Origin: Alexandriicola marinus
GTDB lineage: Bacteria; Pseudomonadota; Alphaproteobacteria; Rhodobacterales; Rhodobacteraceae
DNA length: 64,000 nt
Assembly: GCF_004000435.1 (NCBI RefSeq)
Contig: NZ_RBVZ01000002.1
Coordinates: 736,501 to 800,500 of the forward strand
Direction: 5' to 3'
In this document: piece after piece, positions 1 to 8,905 of the stretch
How positions within the stretch are numbered: the first letter of the stretch is position 1
How the letters are laid out: the number at the start of each line of letters is the position of its first letter
Notes under the pieces: generated by a model
What the model was told of the DNA's origin: nothing
Databases searched by the model: none
What the model saw: only the letters and a program-made list of their open reading frames with translations
Program-made: the position numbers and the translations under genes

Positions 1-17
1 CGTTTGAAGAGGGGGGA

Positions 18-62
18 CCGGACTCTTTGAAAGAGTCCGGGACGATTTCCTGATAGGAAATC
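18..62 (-). terminator. Tandem hairpins downstream of serC
   Basis: Two perfect inverted repeats lie just past the serC stop codon. One is a 7-bp stem with a 5-nt loop at 44-62. The other is an 11-bp arm pair with a 1-nt centre at 18-40. Neither is followed by a clear T-run on the minus strand, so they may act as 3'-end stabilisers or weak terminators rather than a textbook intrinsic terminator. Confidence 0.5.
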
Positions 63-66
63 GGGC

Positions 67-1221
67 TCAGGCGGCTTGGGCCTGCGCCTCGATTTCAGCG
101 TGGAAGGCCCAGTCGAGCCACGGCAGCATCGCCTCGATGTCGGCGGTCTCGACCGTGGCGCCGCACCAGATGCGCAGACCTGCCGGCGCATCGCGATAGG
201 CGCCGATGTCGAGCGCGACGCCTTCGGCCTCGAGGCGCTTGGCCACCGCCTTGGCGAAGGCCGCGCCATCCGCGATCGCGGGATCGGTGAACTTCAGGCA
301 AACGCTGGTGTTCGACCTGGTCGCCGGATCCTCGGCCAGGTTCGCGATCCAGTCGCGGGAGTCGCAGAAATCCCAGATCGCCTGCGCATTCGCGTCGGCC
401 CGGGCCTGCAGGGCCGCGAGGCCACCGATCGATTGCGCCCAGTCGAGCGCAAAGAGGTAATCCTCAACCGCCATCATCGATGGCGTGTTGATCGTCTCGC
501 CCCGGAAGATGCCGTCGATGAGCTTGCCGCCCTTGGTCAGGCGAAAGATCTTGGGAAGCGGTCTGTCGGGCGTATAGCTTTCCAGCCGTTCGACTGCGCG
601 GGGGCTGAGGATCAGCATCCCGTGCGCGGCCTCGCCGCCCATCACCTTCTGCCAGGAAAAGGTCGTCACATCGAGCTTGTCCCAGGGCAGATCCTGCGCG
701 AAGGCGGCACTCGTGGCGTCGCAGATCGTCAGGCCTGCGCGATCCGCCGGGATCGCATCGCCATCGGGCATCCGAACGCCGGATGTGGTTCCATTCCACG
801 TAAAGACGACGTCGCGATCATAATTCAGCGCGGCCATATCGACGATGTGCCCGTAATCGGCGCGATGCACATTGGCATCCAGCCTGAGCTGCTTGACCGC
901 GTCGGTGACCCAGCCTTCGCCAAAGCTTTCCCATGCGACCATCTCGACGGGGCGTTCGCCCAGCATCGTCCACATCGCCATCTCGACGGCGCCGGTGTCA
1001 GAGGCCGGCACGATGCCGACGCGGTAACCATCGGGCACGCCCAGAATCTCGGCCGTGAGGTCAATCGCGCGCTTGAGGCGCTCCTTGCCGATCGCGGCGC
1101 GATGCGACCGCCCAAGGGGCGCGTCGGCTACGGCTTCGGGTGTCCATGTGGGGGGTTTGGCACAGGGGCCGGACGAAAAACGCGGGTTGGCCGGCCGCGT
1201 GGCCGGGGTTTTGATCGCCAT
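67..1221 (-). CDS. serC: Phosphoserine aminotransferase
   Basis: This 384-residue class V PLP aminotransferase converts 3-phosphohydroxypyruvate and glutamate to phosphoserine, the second step of serine synthesis; it also serves pyridoxal phosphate synthesis in many bacteria. The PLP lysine lies near residue 192 in [14 protein letters not shown]. The N-terminus [12 protein letters not shown] and the C-terminal [11 protein letters not shown] are typical of the alphaproteobacterial SerC form. The reading frame stays open far upstream, but I chose the ATG at 1221 because AAGGA lies about eight bases before it and the family begins here. It is divergent from serB, the next enzyme but one of the pathway, across a 157-bp leader that may be regulatory. 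Confidence 0.96.
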   Translation of the reverse strand: MAIKTPATRPANPRFSSGPCAKPPTWTPEAVADAPLGRSHRAAIGKERLKRAIDLTAEILGVPDGYRVGIVPASDTGAVEMAMWTMLGERPVEMVAWESFGEGWVTDAVKQLRLDANVHRADYGHIVDMAALNYDRDVVFTWNGTTSGVRMPDGDAIPADRAGLTICDATSAAFAQDLPWDKLDVTTFSWQKVMGGEAAHGMLILSPRAVERLESYTPDRPLPKIFRLTKGGKLIDGIFRGETINTPSMMAVEDYLFALDWAQSIGGLAALQARADANAQAIWDFCDSRDWIANLAEDPATRSNTSVCLKFTDPAIADGAAFAKAVAKRLEAEGVALDIGAYRDAPAGLRIWCGATVETADIEAMLPWLDWAFHAEIEAQAQAA

Positions 1222-1378
1222 TTCTGGTATCCTTACAGATAATCGCCCCTCGTTGGGGAGGGGTGTCCCGCCGCCGCTGATACGGCGAAGGCCGGCCTTC
1301 CACAACAGCCAAAATGTCGCTAGACCGCCGTTCGATCGCCTGAAAGCGACGTGTCTGTTCACGATAGGAAACCTGCCG
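1222..1378 (-). promoter_or_regulatory. serC leader / serC-serB divergent region, possible serC RNA motif
   Basis: Read on the minus strand, the serC leader contains a GC-rich stem-loop: CCCCT arms at 1246-1250 and 1259-1263, immediately upstream of the AAGGA ribosome site. A second cgccg-rich hairpin lies further upstream near 1269-1287. A structured serC leader RNA has been described in Alphaproteobacteria by comparative genomics. Whether this leader belongs to that family is my inference from position and hairpins, not a model match. The region must also hold the serB promoter. Confidence 0.4.
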
Positions 1379-2251
1379 ATGTTCACCGTCTCGCTGATCG
1401 CACCTCCGGGGCGGCTTGATCCCGAACTCGCCACCTCCCTTCGCAACGCCTGGGGCGGCCGCGATCTGGACTGGCTGTCACCCGATGAGGCGGCGGAGTT
1501 CGAAATCGAGACGCGCCCCGCGCATGAGGACGATGTCTGGCAAACCCTGCAGGCCTCTTCCGTGGATCTGGCAATCCAGCGATCCGAAAGCCGCCGCAAA
1601 CGCATCCTGATCGCGGACATGGATTCGACCATGATCCAGCAGGAATGCATCGACGAACTGGCCGCCGAGGCCGGGGTCGGCGAGCGGGTCGCCGCAATCA
1701 CGGCCCGCGCCATGAACGGGGAGCTGGATTTCGAAGATGCGTTGCGCGAACGGGTGGGCCTTCTTGCGGGACTTCCGGTTTCGATCATCACCAAGGTTCT
1801 TCAAGACCGCATCACGCTGATGCCGGGCGGACCAGAGCTTGTCGCGACCATGCGGGCAAACGGGGCCTATGCCGCGCTTGTCTCAGGCGGGTTCACACGG
1901 TTCACGGGGCCCATCGCCCAGCGGCTCGGGTTTCATGAAAACCGCGCCAACACCCTGCTGGAAGAGCATGGCGTTCTGACCGGCAAGCCCGGCGATCCGA
2001 TCCTCGGTCGCGAGGCAAAGGTCACGGCTCTCGAGGAGATCTCGGAGCGTCTATCCATCACGCCCGCGGATGCGATCGCAGTGGGTGACGGCGCCAACGA
2101 TCTTGGCATGTTGCAGCTGGCTGGAACGGGGGTCGCCCTGCATGCAAAGCCCTCGGTTCAGGCGCAGGCGCGCATCCGGATCAACCACGGCGATCTGACA
2201 GCGCTTCTGTTCCTGCAGGGCTATGCCCGCTCTGAGTTCGTCGCCGGATAG
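1379..2251 (+). CDS. serB: Phosphoserine phosphatase
   Basis: HAD-superfamily phosphatase of 290 residues that hydrolyses phosphoserine to serine, the last step of the phosphorylated serine pathway. The HAD motif I is [14 protein letters not shown], starting near residue 80. Motif II is [10 protein letters not shown] and motif IV is [12 protein letters not shown]. The roughly 75-residue N-terminal extension is the ACT-like region usual for proteobacterial SerB. The frame is open upstream of 1379, but that part is antisense to serC; the ATG at 1379 gives the normal family length. Its last 30 bp overlap the end of the convergent dehydratase gene. Confidence 0.95.
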   Translation: MFTVSLIAPPGRLDPELATSLRNAWGGRDLDWLSPDEAAEFEIETRPAHEDDVWQTLQASSVDLAIQRSESRRKRILIADMDSTMIQQECIDELAAEAGVGERVAAITARAMNGELDFEDALRERVGLLAGLPVSIITKVLQDRITLMPGGPELVATMRANGAYAALVSGGFTRFTGPIAQRLGFHENRANTLLEEHGVLTGKPGDPILGREAKVTALEEISERLSITPADAIAVGDGANDLGMLQLAGTGVALHAKPSVQAQARIRINHGDLTALLFLQGYARSEFVAG

Positions 2252-3162
2252 GGCGAGGTGGAGGGGTTTGCCCCGCACAGCAGAACCGCAACCCGCTCCC
2301 CGGGCTCGGGCTTGTATGCACCGCTGATAAGCGCCGCAAGCGCCGTCGCCCCCGCAGGCTCGACCACCTGACGAAGCCTCCGCCACAACAGGTGCTGGGC
2401 CGCGAGGATATCCGCGTCTTCGACCAGAACCGACGGCATGCCCGTCGCCTTTGCCAGATCAAAGCAGATGCGGCCGATCCGTTGGGCCCCCAGCGCGTTG
2501 GCGGCAATGCCCGACACCTCGACATCGACAGGCTGCCCCTCGTGCAGGGCACGGTTCAGCGACGGGGCCAGAACGGGTTCGACCCCGACGACCTTGCGCC
2601 GTGTCCCGATCCAGGCGAGCGCCCCGGCGATCAGGCCGCCACCGCCCACGGCGATGAGGATCGTATCGGCCGCAAGGCCCTGCTCCTCCCATTCCGCCAT
2701 GACGGTGCCCTGACCGGCCACCGTCTCGGGCGTGTCATAGGCGTGGATCTGCATTGCACCGGTGCGTGCCTGATACTCTTGTGCGGCCTTGTAGGCGTCG
2801 ACATAGGCGCCGGGCAACACGGTCAGATCGGCACCCGTCTCGCGGATCAGGGCAATCTTTTCAGGGCCTGCAATCTCGGGCACGAAGATCGCGGCATGGT
2901 GGCCAAGGCGCGTCGCGGCATGGGCCACAGCCGCGCCGTGATTGCCGCCAGATGCCGCGACGACCCCGCCTTCCGGCACCTCCCCCGAAAGCAGCGTGTT
3001 GAAGGCGCCACGCGGCTTGAACGACCCGGTAACCTGGACATGCTCGAACTTCAGCTCAAGCTCCCGATCCTCGAGAATATCGTTCACGACCATGACCGGG
3101 GTCCGCCGGACATGTGGGCGGATGCGGGCGAACGCGGCCTCGACATCGGTACGGCTGCTCAT
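2221..3162 (-). CDS. Threonine/serine dehydratase-like PLP enzyme
   Basis: Fold-type II PLP enzyme of 313 residues, of the threonine/serine dehydratase group that deaminates hydroxy amino acids to 2-oxo acids. The Schiff-base lysine is in TGSFKPRGAFN, the substrate-binding loop is ASGGNHGAA, and the phosphate-binding glycine loop is GGGGLIAG. It has no C-terminal ACT regulatory domain, so it resembles catabolic or serine racemase-like members more than biosynthetic IlvA. I chose the ATG at 3162 (MSSRTDVE), 16 codons inside the longest frame. The 3' end overlaps serB by about 30 bp, tail to tail. The substrate cannot be fixed from sequence. Confidence 0.87.
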   Translation of the reverse strand: MSSRTDVEAAFARIRPHVRRTPVMVVNDILEDRELELKFEHVQVTGSFKPRGAFNTLLSGEVPEGGVVAASGGNHGAAVAHAATRLGHHAAIFVPEIAGPEKIALIRETGADLTVLPGAYVDAYKAAQEYQARTGAMQIHAYDTPETVAGQGTVMAEWEEQGLAADTILIAVGGGGLIAGALAWIGTRRKVVGVEPVLAPSLNRALHEGQPVDVEVSGIAANALGAQRIGRICFDLAKATGMPSVLVEDADILAAQHLLWRRLRQVVEPAGATALAALISGAYKPEPGERVAVLLCGANPSTSPYPATNSERA

Positions 3163-3239
3163 GGAAGAGGCCCCTCGTGATTGGACAAGACCGAGCGACC
3201 CTGCCATCACTTCCCGGTAACCGGCAAGGATGATCAGTG

Positions 3240-4091
3240 ATGAAAGACGATACCAGACGCCACCTGTTCCGCGACAGCCACGAAGACAGCATCACGGCCC
3301 GCGGGGTCCCCGAGACACCGCAAACGATAGCACCGTCGTACCGGCTTGCCTTTTCGGATGACGATTTCCTTTGCCGCGAAGAGCTCCGCCCCGTGCGGCT
3401 TCAACTGGAGCTGCTCAAGCCCGAAATGCTGATGAACGAGGCCGGCGTCGTCTCGACCATCGTGATGTTCGGCGGCGCCCGCATTCCCGAGCCCGCCAAG
3501 AAGGGCAAAGCCCGAACCCAGACGCTTGCCGACCTGTCGTCCTACTACGACGAGGCCCGCAAATTCGCGCGCCTGATCACCGAGAGGTCATCCCACACGA
3601 ACGGGTCCGAGAACGTGATCGTCACGGGGGGCGGGCCCGGCGTCATGGAGGCGGGCAACCGGGGCGCGTCCGAGGCGGGCGGCAAATCCATCGGGCTGAA
3701 TATCGTTCTGCCGCACGAGCAGGCGCCCAACGAATACGTCACCCCAGAGCTGTGCTTCAATTTCCACTATTTCGCGATCCGGAAGATGCATTTCCTGATG
3801 CGGGCCCGGGCGATCTGCATCTTTCCCGGCGGTTTCGGCACGTTGGACGAGATGTTCGAATCGCTGACCCTGATCCAGACCGGCCGGATGCAGCAGGTGC
3901 CGTTCCTCCTGTTCGGACGCACATTCTGGGAAAAGATCATCAATTGGGATGCGCTCGCCGAGGCCGGCACCATTTCGGAAGACGATCTCAAGCTGTTCCG
4001 GTTCGTCGAAACGGCGGAAGAGGCGATTGCAGCGATAGATGACTGGCCCGGCGCCGGTCAGAAGCGCGACGTCATTCCCGGGCGCGGATAG
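3240..4091 (+). CDS. LOG family protein (cytokinin riboside 5'-monophosphate phosphoribohydrolase-like)
   Basis: Rossmann-fold protein of 283 residues from the LOG/lysine-decarboxylase-like family, whose characterised members hydrolyse nucleoside 5'-monophosphates such as cytokinin ribotides or AMP. The two family motifs are present: GGGPGVMEAGNRGA, and PGGFGTLDE near residue 196. The N-terminal ~75 residues precede the Rossmann core, as in the longer proteobacterial members. A GTG at 3237 and an ATG at 3240 both follow the AAGGA ribosome site; I chose the ATG. It ends in a strong hairpin shared with the convergent sugar operon. The physiological substrate is unknown. Confidence 0.88.
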   Translation: MKDDTRRHLFRDSHEDSITARGVPETPQTIAPSYRLAFSDDDFLCREELRPVRLQLELLKPEMLMNEAGVVSTIVMFGGARIPEPAKKGKARTQTLADLSSYYDEARKFARLITERSSHTNGSENVIVTGGGPGVMEAGNRGASEAGGKSIGLNIVLPHEQAPNEYVTPELCFNFHYFAIRKMHFLMRARAICIFPGGFGTLDEMFESLTLIQTGRMQQVPFLLFGRTFWEKIINWDALAEAGTISEDDLKLFRFVETAEEAIAAIDDWPGAGQKRDVIPGRG

Positions 4092-4098
4092 CGGCGAC

Positions 4099-4132
4099 GA
4101 CCGCAACAGACGTCATGGTGTCTGTTGCGGTC
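4099..4132. terminator. Bidirectional terminator hairpin
   Basis: Perfect 13-bp stem (4099-4111 with 4120-4132) and an 8-nt loop, between the convergent LOG gene and the Gfo/Idh gene. The stem is symmetric, so it can fold in transcripts from both sides. T-runs are poor on both strands. Confidence 0.75.
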
Positions 4133-4140
4133 TGATCTTG

Positions 4141-5259
4141 TTATCGGGCAATCCAGCTTCCGTCGGCCGCCGAGGATTTCTGGCAGGCCTCGATGAACCA
4201 CATGCCGTCGAGACCGTCTTCGATCCCGGGCAGATAGCTGCCATCGCCCTCGCCAAGGATGACGTCGGCCGCATCGGTATAGAGGTTCGCGAACCCTTCG
4301 AGATAGCCCTCCGGGTGACCGGGCGGGATACGGGTCCATTGAGCTGCACCGCCGCCAAGGCCAGCACCGCCGCGGGTGATCAGCTGCTTGGGCTCTCCGA
4401 ACCGGGCAAAGGTCATGACGTTGGGGTTTTCCTGGCCCCATTCGAGGCCGGCCTTGTCGCCATAAATCCGCAGGCGCAACCCGTTCTCGTTTCCGACAGC
4501 GACCTGGCTTGCCCAGATCGTGCCGCGTGCGCCGCCTTCGAACCGCAGGCGGATGTGGGCGTTGTCGTCGACCTGCCGGCCTTCGACAAAGGAATGCAGT
4601 TCCGCCGAAAGAGCCTCGGGCGTCTGGCCGCTCACGAACATGGCGAGGTTGAACGCATGGGTCCCGATATCGCCGATCGCCCCGGCGCCCGCCTGTTTCG
4701 GATCGGTGCGCCAGTCGGCCTGCTTGTTCGAGGCGGGCTCGGTCAGCCAATCCTGCACGTATTCGGCATGAACCATGCGGATCTTGCCCAGATCACCGCG
4801 CGCGATCATCGCCTTGGCCTGCCGCATCAGCGGATAGCCGGTGTAATTGTGCGTCAGGATGAACCGCGCCTTGGACCGCTTGCAGGCATCGGCGATCTGC
4901 TGTGCCTGTTCGGCGGTGGCCGCCAGCGGCTTGTCGCAGATCACGTTGATCCCGGCCTCGAGAAAGGCGATCGCGGGGCCGGCGTGCATGTGGTTCGGCG
5001 TCACGATGGACACCGCGTCGATCCCGTCCTCGCGTGCGGCCTCTTTCGTGGCCATCTCCTCGTAGGATGCATAGGATCGATCCGGCGCGATCAGAAGCTC
5101 GGCCGCGCTGGCTGCCGCGCGATCGGGATCGGACGACAAAGCTCCTGCCACAAGGTCATAGCGGTCGTCGATGCGGCTCGCGATGCGGTGGACTGCGCCG
5201 ATGAACGCGCCCTGCCCGCCCCCGACCATTCCAAGGCGAACCCGTCTTTTCGTCGTCAT
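4141..5259 (-). CDS. Gfo/Idh/MocA family oxidoreductase (minus arm of mannoside locus)
   Basis: NAD(P)-dependent sugar dehydrogenase-type protein of 372 residues. The N-terminal Rossmann motif is GMVGGGQGAFIGAVH. The catalytic-region motif appears as CDKPLA where most relatives have EKP, and GDIGTHAFNLA supplies the conserved histidine region. It is the third gene of the minus-strand arm: LacI regulator, isomerase, then this gene after a 14-bp gap. The ATG at 5259 has AAGGACA upstream; the longer frame to 5427 is antisense overlap. Probable role: oxidation of a sugar or sugar derivative released by the beta-mannosidase. The exact substrate is not visible. Confidence 0.88.
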   Translation of the reverse strand: MTTKRRVRLGMVGGGQGAFIGAVHRIASRIDDRYDLVAGALSSDPDRAAASAAELLIAPDRSYASYEEMATKEAAREDGIDAVSIVTPNHMHAGPAIAFLEAGINVICDKPLAATAEQAQQIADACKRSKARFILTHNYTGYPLMRQAKAMIARGDLGKIRMVHAEYVQDWLTEPASNKQADWRTDPKQAGAGAIGDIGTHAFNLAMFVSGQTPEALSAELHSFVEGRQVDDNAHIRLRFEGGARGTIWASQVAVGNENGLRLRIYGDKAGLEWGQENPNVMTFARFGEPKQLITRGGAGLGGGAAQWTRIPPGHPEGYLEGFANLYTDAADVILGEGDGSYLPGIEDGLDGMWFIEACQKSSAADGSWIAR

Positions 5260-5273
5260 GTCATTGTCCTTCT

Positions 5274-6326
5274 TCAAAGTCCCAGCATGGTGCGGATCGC
5301 GGCCTCGTCGCGTTCCCCGCCTGCGAAATCGTCGAACGCCTTGTCGGCGCGGTCGATCAGGTGGCGCGCGATGAACGGCGCGCCCTCTGCCGCGCCCTGT
5401 TCGGGCGACTTGATGCAGCATTCCCATTCGAGAACCGCCCAGCTGTCATATCCATATTGCGTCAGCTTTGAAAAGATCGCCGGGAAGTTCACCTGCCCGT
5501 CGCCAAGGCTCCGGAACCGGCCGGCCCTGTCAATCCAGGGCTGATACCCGGAATAGACGCCCTGTCGCCCGTCGGGGTTGAACTCGGCGTCCTTGACGTG
5601 AAACGCGTTGATGCGGTCGTGATACAGGTCGATGAACGCGAGGTAATCCATCTGCTGCAGCAGGAAATGCGATGGATCATAGTTGATCATCGCGGCCACA
5701 TGGCCCCCGCAGGCATCGACGAACATCTCGAAGGTGGCGCCGTCGAAAACGTCTTCGCCGGGGTGAATCTCGTATCCGATGGACACGCCGTGATCGGCAT
5801 AATGGTTGAGGATCGGCGTCCAGCGGCGGCCCAACTCGGCAAAGGCCTCTTCGATCAGGCCGTCGGGGCGCTGCGGCCATGGGTAAAGATAGGGGAATGC
5901 CAGCGCACCGGTAAAGCTGACCGAGGCACTCAGCCCCAGCCGTTCAGAGGCAACGGCGGCCTTTTTCACCTGATCGACAGCCCATGCCTGCCGCTTGGCC
6001 GGATTGCCACGCATCGCCTCGGGTGCAAAGGCGTCGAAGGCAACGTCATAGGCCGGGTTCACCGCGACCAGCTGTCCCTGAAGATGGGTCGAAAGCTCGG
6101 TGATCTCGACACCGGCATCGGCGCAGATTCCCTTGACCTCGTCACAATAGGTCTGACTTTCGGCGGCCTTGTCGAGATCGAACAGCCGGCCATCGAACGT
6201 CGGGATCTGCACGCCCTTGTATCCAAGATCAGCCGCCCACTTCGTGATCGCCGGCAGGCTGTTGAACGGCGCCTCGTCCCCTGCGAATTGCGCAAGGAAG
6301 AGGGCCGGACCCTTGATCTGGCTCAT
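5274..6326 (-). CDS. Sugar phosphate isomerase/epimerase, AP endonuclease-2-like TIM barrel
   Basis: Xylose isomerase-like TIM-barrel protein of 350 residues. The likely metal and substrate residues are in GYEIHPGEDVFDG, NYDPSHFLLQQ, INAFHVKDAEF and VLEWECC, in the order expected for the AP-endonuclease-2/isomerase fold. The gene starts on the base after the stop codon of the LacI regulator (cat at 6324-6326, stop at 6327), so it is almost certainly co-translated. The pairing with a Gfo/Idh/MocA oxidoreductase recurs in the plus-strand arm. Families of this type isomerise free or oxidised sugars, 3-keto-sugars or inosose. Which reaction applies here is open. Confidence 0.87.
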   Translation of the reverse strand: MSQIKGPALFLAQFAGDEAPFNSLPAITKWAADLGYKGVQIPTFDGRLFDLDKAAESQTYCDEVKGICADAGVEITELSTHLQGQLVAVNPAYDVAFDAFAPEAMRGNPAKRQAWAVDQVKKAAVASERLGLSASVSFTGALAFPYLYPWPQRPDGLIEEAFAELGRRWTPILNHYADHGVSIGYEIHPGEDVFDGATFEMFVDACGGHVAAMINYDPSHFLLQQMDYLAFIDLYHDRINAFHVKDAEFNPDGRQGVYSGYQPWIDRAGRFRSLGDGQVNFPAIFSKLTQYGYDSWAVLEWECCIKSPEQGAAEGAPFIARHLIDRADKAFDDFAGGERDEAAIRTMLGL

Positions 6327-7391
6327 CTATGTCGTCTCCTTTGACTGAAGTGTCAGGCCCTGGCCTGGTATTTCGAGTTCCTGCATCGGAGGCGCATCGG
6401 GATTACGGATCGCATCGATGGCCGCCATCGCGAGGAATTCACCCGCTCTCGCCACGTCCTCATACATCGCAATCACCGGTGGACGAAACATCTGAAGGAC
6501 CGGAATCGCTTCTTTCGAAACGACGTCGAAATCCGTCCCGATCACGCGGCCCTTGGCTTCGAATGCGGCGATCAGCGCCATGGCCGACGAGGTAGAGCCG
6601 CAGATGATCCCGTCCGGGGCATTCGGCTCATCGAGGAGCTCGGCCACCCGGGCCATCACTTCGCTGCCGGGGCTGTCGCTTGTCACGCGAGACAGGACAG
6701 ACATCCGCACGCCCAACTCCCGCGCCATGGTCATCGCGCCGTCGCGCATCTCCATCGAATAGTTCTGGGTCTTGGGCGGCGCGACAAGAACGATGTTCCG
6801 CCGGTTCCGCTTGGTCAGTTCAGAAACGGCCAATTGACCGAAAACCCCGTTGTCATAGTCGAAATAGGCATGCTGATCGCGCCAGTCGGACCGGCCATGC
6901 GTGGCGAAGGGAAACTTCTTCTCCATCAGGTAGGCGACCCGCGGATCCTGAGGTTCGATCTGGTTCATGACAATCGCGTCCGCCGACCCGGTCTCGACGA
7001 TATAGCGGATCGGGCGCATCGGATCCTCATCGGGAAAGAACGGCGTCACGATCAGGTGAAACTGCGTGCCGCGCAGATGCCCCGCGAGCGACGAGATCAG
7101 CCGCGCCGTGTGATTCATCATGTCGTGCTGCGTCGACAGGACGAGGCTGATCACATTCGTCCGCCCTGTCCGGAGCCGCACACCCGCGCGATTCGGGACA
7201 TAGCCGATTTCATCCGCAATCCGTCGGACCCGTTTCTTCGTTTCCGCCCCGATATCGGGCGCGTCGTTCAATGCGCGCGACACTGTTGGAACGGCAAGGC
7301 CGCTCAACATGGAAATCGTCTTCAGCGTCGGCTTCTCGCCGCGGCGAATCGGCGACTGCAGGCGTCTGCCGGGTTCGGGCTTCTTGGCCAT
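6327..7391 (-). CDS. LacI family transcriptional regulator of the mannoside locus
   Basis: DNA-binding repressor of 354 residues with the LacI-type helix-turn-helix TLKTISMLSGLAVPTVSRAL near residues 24-43, the hinge NRAGVRLRTGRTN, and a periplasmic-binding-protein-like effector domain. The ATG at 7391 was chosen because GGGGGAG lies just before it; a GTG four codons upstream is less well placed. The gene is divergent from the substrate-binding protein gene and shares with it a 174-bp region with a large palindrome. It probably represses both arms until a mannoside or its breakdown product binds. Confidence 0.92.
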   Translation of the reverse strand: MAKKPEPGRRLQSPIRRGEKPTLKTISMLSGLAVPTVSRALNDAPDIGAETKKRVRRIADEIGYVPNRAGVRLRTGRTNVISLVLSTQHDMMNHTARLISSLAGHLRGTQFHLIVTPFFPDEDPMRPIRYIVETGSADAIVMNQIEPQDPRVAYLMEKKFPFATHGRSDWRDQHAYFDYDNGVFGQLAVSELTKRNRRNIVLVAPPKTQNYSMEMRDGAMTMARELGVRMSVLSRVTSDSPGSEVMARVAELLDEPNAPDGIICGSTSSAMALIAAFEAKGRVIGTDFDVVSKEAIPVLQMFRPPVIAMYEDVARAGEFLAMAAIDAIRNPDAPPMQELEIPGQGLTLQSKETT

Positions 7392-7512
7392 CTTCTCCCC
7401 CACGCGACCCGCGAACCGGCCGCGACTCGTTCATCGGTTAAGGAAAAACCCAGTCAGAGCAAATGCCAACAGGGTTTTGAGATCATCCGAGATTACATGT
7501 TGCCACACGAAA

Positions 7513-7546
7513 CTAAATCGATATAGAAATTTCTACAACGATTTAG
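7513..7546. promoter_or_regulatory. Candidate LacI-family operator: 34-bp concentric palindrome
   Basis: The arms ctaaatcg (7513-7520) and cgatttag (7539-7546) surround a perfect 12-bp palindrome, tagaaatttcta (7524-7535). Both have their centre between 7529 and 7530, giving 15 matching pairs of 17. The site is AT-rich in GC-rich DNA, lies 19 bp before the GTG start of the binding-protein gene, and is next to the divergent LacI gene. The centre is AAATTT rather than the CG usual for LacI-family operators. Confidence 0.65.
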
Positions 7547-7565
7547 AACCAGGGAGGAGAGAATC

Positions 7566-8801
7566 GTGAAACTGACAACAAAACTGCTTGCGGCGACCGC
7601 GATGGTGTCGGCTGCATCGGCCGCGAACGCGGTCGAACTCGAGGTCATGCACTGGTGGACTTCGGGCGGTGAAGCCGCCGCTGTCGGCAAGTTTGCCGAA
7701 GCCGTCAACGAGCGCACCGAGCACACATGGATCGATGGCGCGATCGCCGGTGGCGGCGATACCGCACGCCCGGTCATGGTGTCGCGCATCATCGGTGGCG
7801 ATCCGCCGGCCGCGTTCCAGTTCAACCACGGCCGCCAGGCCGAGGAACTGATCGAAGCGGGCCTGATGCTTGACCTGACCGACGTCGCCGAAGCCGAAGG
7901 CTGGGAAGACATCGTCAACCCGCCGTCCCTCCTTGACGCCTGCACCGTCGATGGCCGCGTCTATTGTGCGCCCGTCAACATCCACTCGTGGCAGTGGATG
8001 TGGCTGTCGAACGCCGCGTTCGAGAATGCCGGCCTCGAGGTTCCCTCGAGCTGGACCGAGTTCGTTGCCATGGCGCCCGCACTGCGCGAAGCCGGCATCG
8101 TGCCTCTCGCCATGGGCGGCCAGTCCTGGCAGCAGTCCGGCGCCTTCGGCGTCATGAACGTCGCGCTTGCCGGCGAGGACCTCTGGTTCCGCATCAACCG
8201 CGACAAGGATGCCAGCGCCGTGCGCAGCCCGGAATTCCGTGCTGTTCTCGAAGCTTTCGGCGAAGCCCGTAACCTGGCCGAAGGCCTTGACGTTCTGGAC
8301 TGGAACCTCGCCACCGCCGCAGTGATCGAAGACCGCGCCGCGGCACAGATCATGGGTGACTGGGCGCAGGGCGAATTCCAGGTTGCCGGCGAAGTCGAAG
8401 GTGAAGACTACACCTGCCTTGCCGGTCTTGGTGAGACCGCGATCCTGTCGACCGGTGGTGACGCCTTCTACTTCCCGGTCACCGGCGATCCCGAGATCGA
8501 AGCAGCCCAGAAGGAAATGGCAGCGCTGCTGCTGTCGCCCGAGGTGCAGGTTTCGTTCAACTCCGCGAAAGGCTCCCTGCCGATCCGTGGTGACGTCGAC
8601 CTGACGACCGTCAATGCCTGCACGCAGACCGGCCTCGACCTGCTGGCCAACGGTAACGTGATGCCCGACGGCAACCAGCTGATCGCGCCCGACGCTCAGT
8701 CGCAGATCAACGACCTGATGACCGAGTTCTGGAACGATCCTGCCATGTCGATCGACGACGTGCAGGAGCGCTATGCGCAGATCATCGAAAACGCGAGCTG
8801 A
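7566..8801 (+). CDS. ABC transporter sugar substrate-binding protein
   Basis: Periplasmic binding protein of 411 residues of the extracellular solute-binding family 1 (MalE-like) type. Residues 1-22 form a Sec signal peptide ending AANA. The mature part begins VELEVMHWWTSGGE, similar to glucose/mannose-type binding proteins of Alphaproteobacteria, and contains four or more Cys in the mature domain (DACTVDGRVYC, TVNACTQT). The GTG start at 7566 has a strong GGGAGGAG ribosome site. It is the first gene of the plus-strand arm and is followed by a hairpin that should favour accumulation of its mRNA over the permease mRNA. The ligand is probably a beta-mannoside, inferred from the downstream hydrolase. 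Confidence 0.9.
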   Translation: MKLTTKLLAATAMVSAASAANAVELEVMHWWTSGGEAAAVGKFAEAVNERTEHTWIDGAIAGGGDTARPVMVSRIIGGDPPAAFQFNHGRQAEELIEAGLMLDLTDVAEAEGWEDIVNPPSLLDACTVDGRVYCAPVNIHSWQWMWLSNAAFENAGLEVPSSWTEFVAMAPALREAGIVPLAMGGQSWQQSGAFGVMNVALAGEDLWFRINRDKDASAVRSPEFRAVLEAFGEARNLAEGLDVLDWNLATAAVIEDRAAAQIMGDWAQGEFQVAGEVEGEDYTCLAGLGETAILSTGGDAFYFPVTGDPEIEAAQKEMAALLLSPEVQVSFNSAKGSLPIRGDVDLTTVNACTQTGLDLLANGNVMPDGNQLIAPDAQSQINDLMTEFWNDPAMSIDDVQERYAQIIENAS

Positions 8802-8824
8802 TAAGCCTCGTTTTCTGACATCGA

Positions 8825-8850
8825 GAGTGGGCTCCGCAAGGGGCCCACTC
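8825..8850 (+). terminator. Intercistronic hairpin after the binding-protein gene
   Basis: An 8-bp stem (gagtgggc/gcccactc, 8825-8832 with 8843-8850) lies in the 104-bp gap between the binding-protein and first permease genes and has no T-run. Such hairpins commonly protect the upstream binding-protein mRNA or partly terminate, so that the binding protein exceeds the membrane subunits. Confidence 0.6.
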
Positions 8851-8905
8851 CTCACGCCGGGGATCGTGCGACGACAGGACGTCCCGTTGTCATAGGGAGG
8901 GCATC

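Noticed and set aside
7533-8855. Minus-strand ORF of 440 codons opposite the binding-protein gene
   Set aside because: Antisense shadow; the plus-strand gene has a signal peptide, ribosome site and family match.
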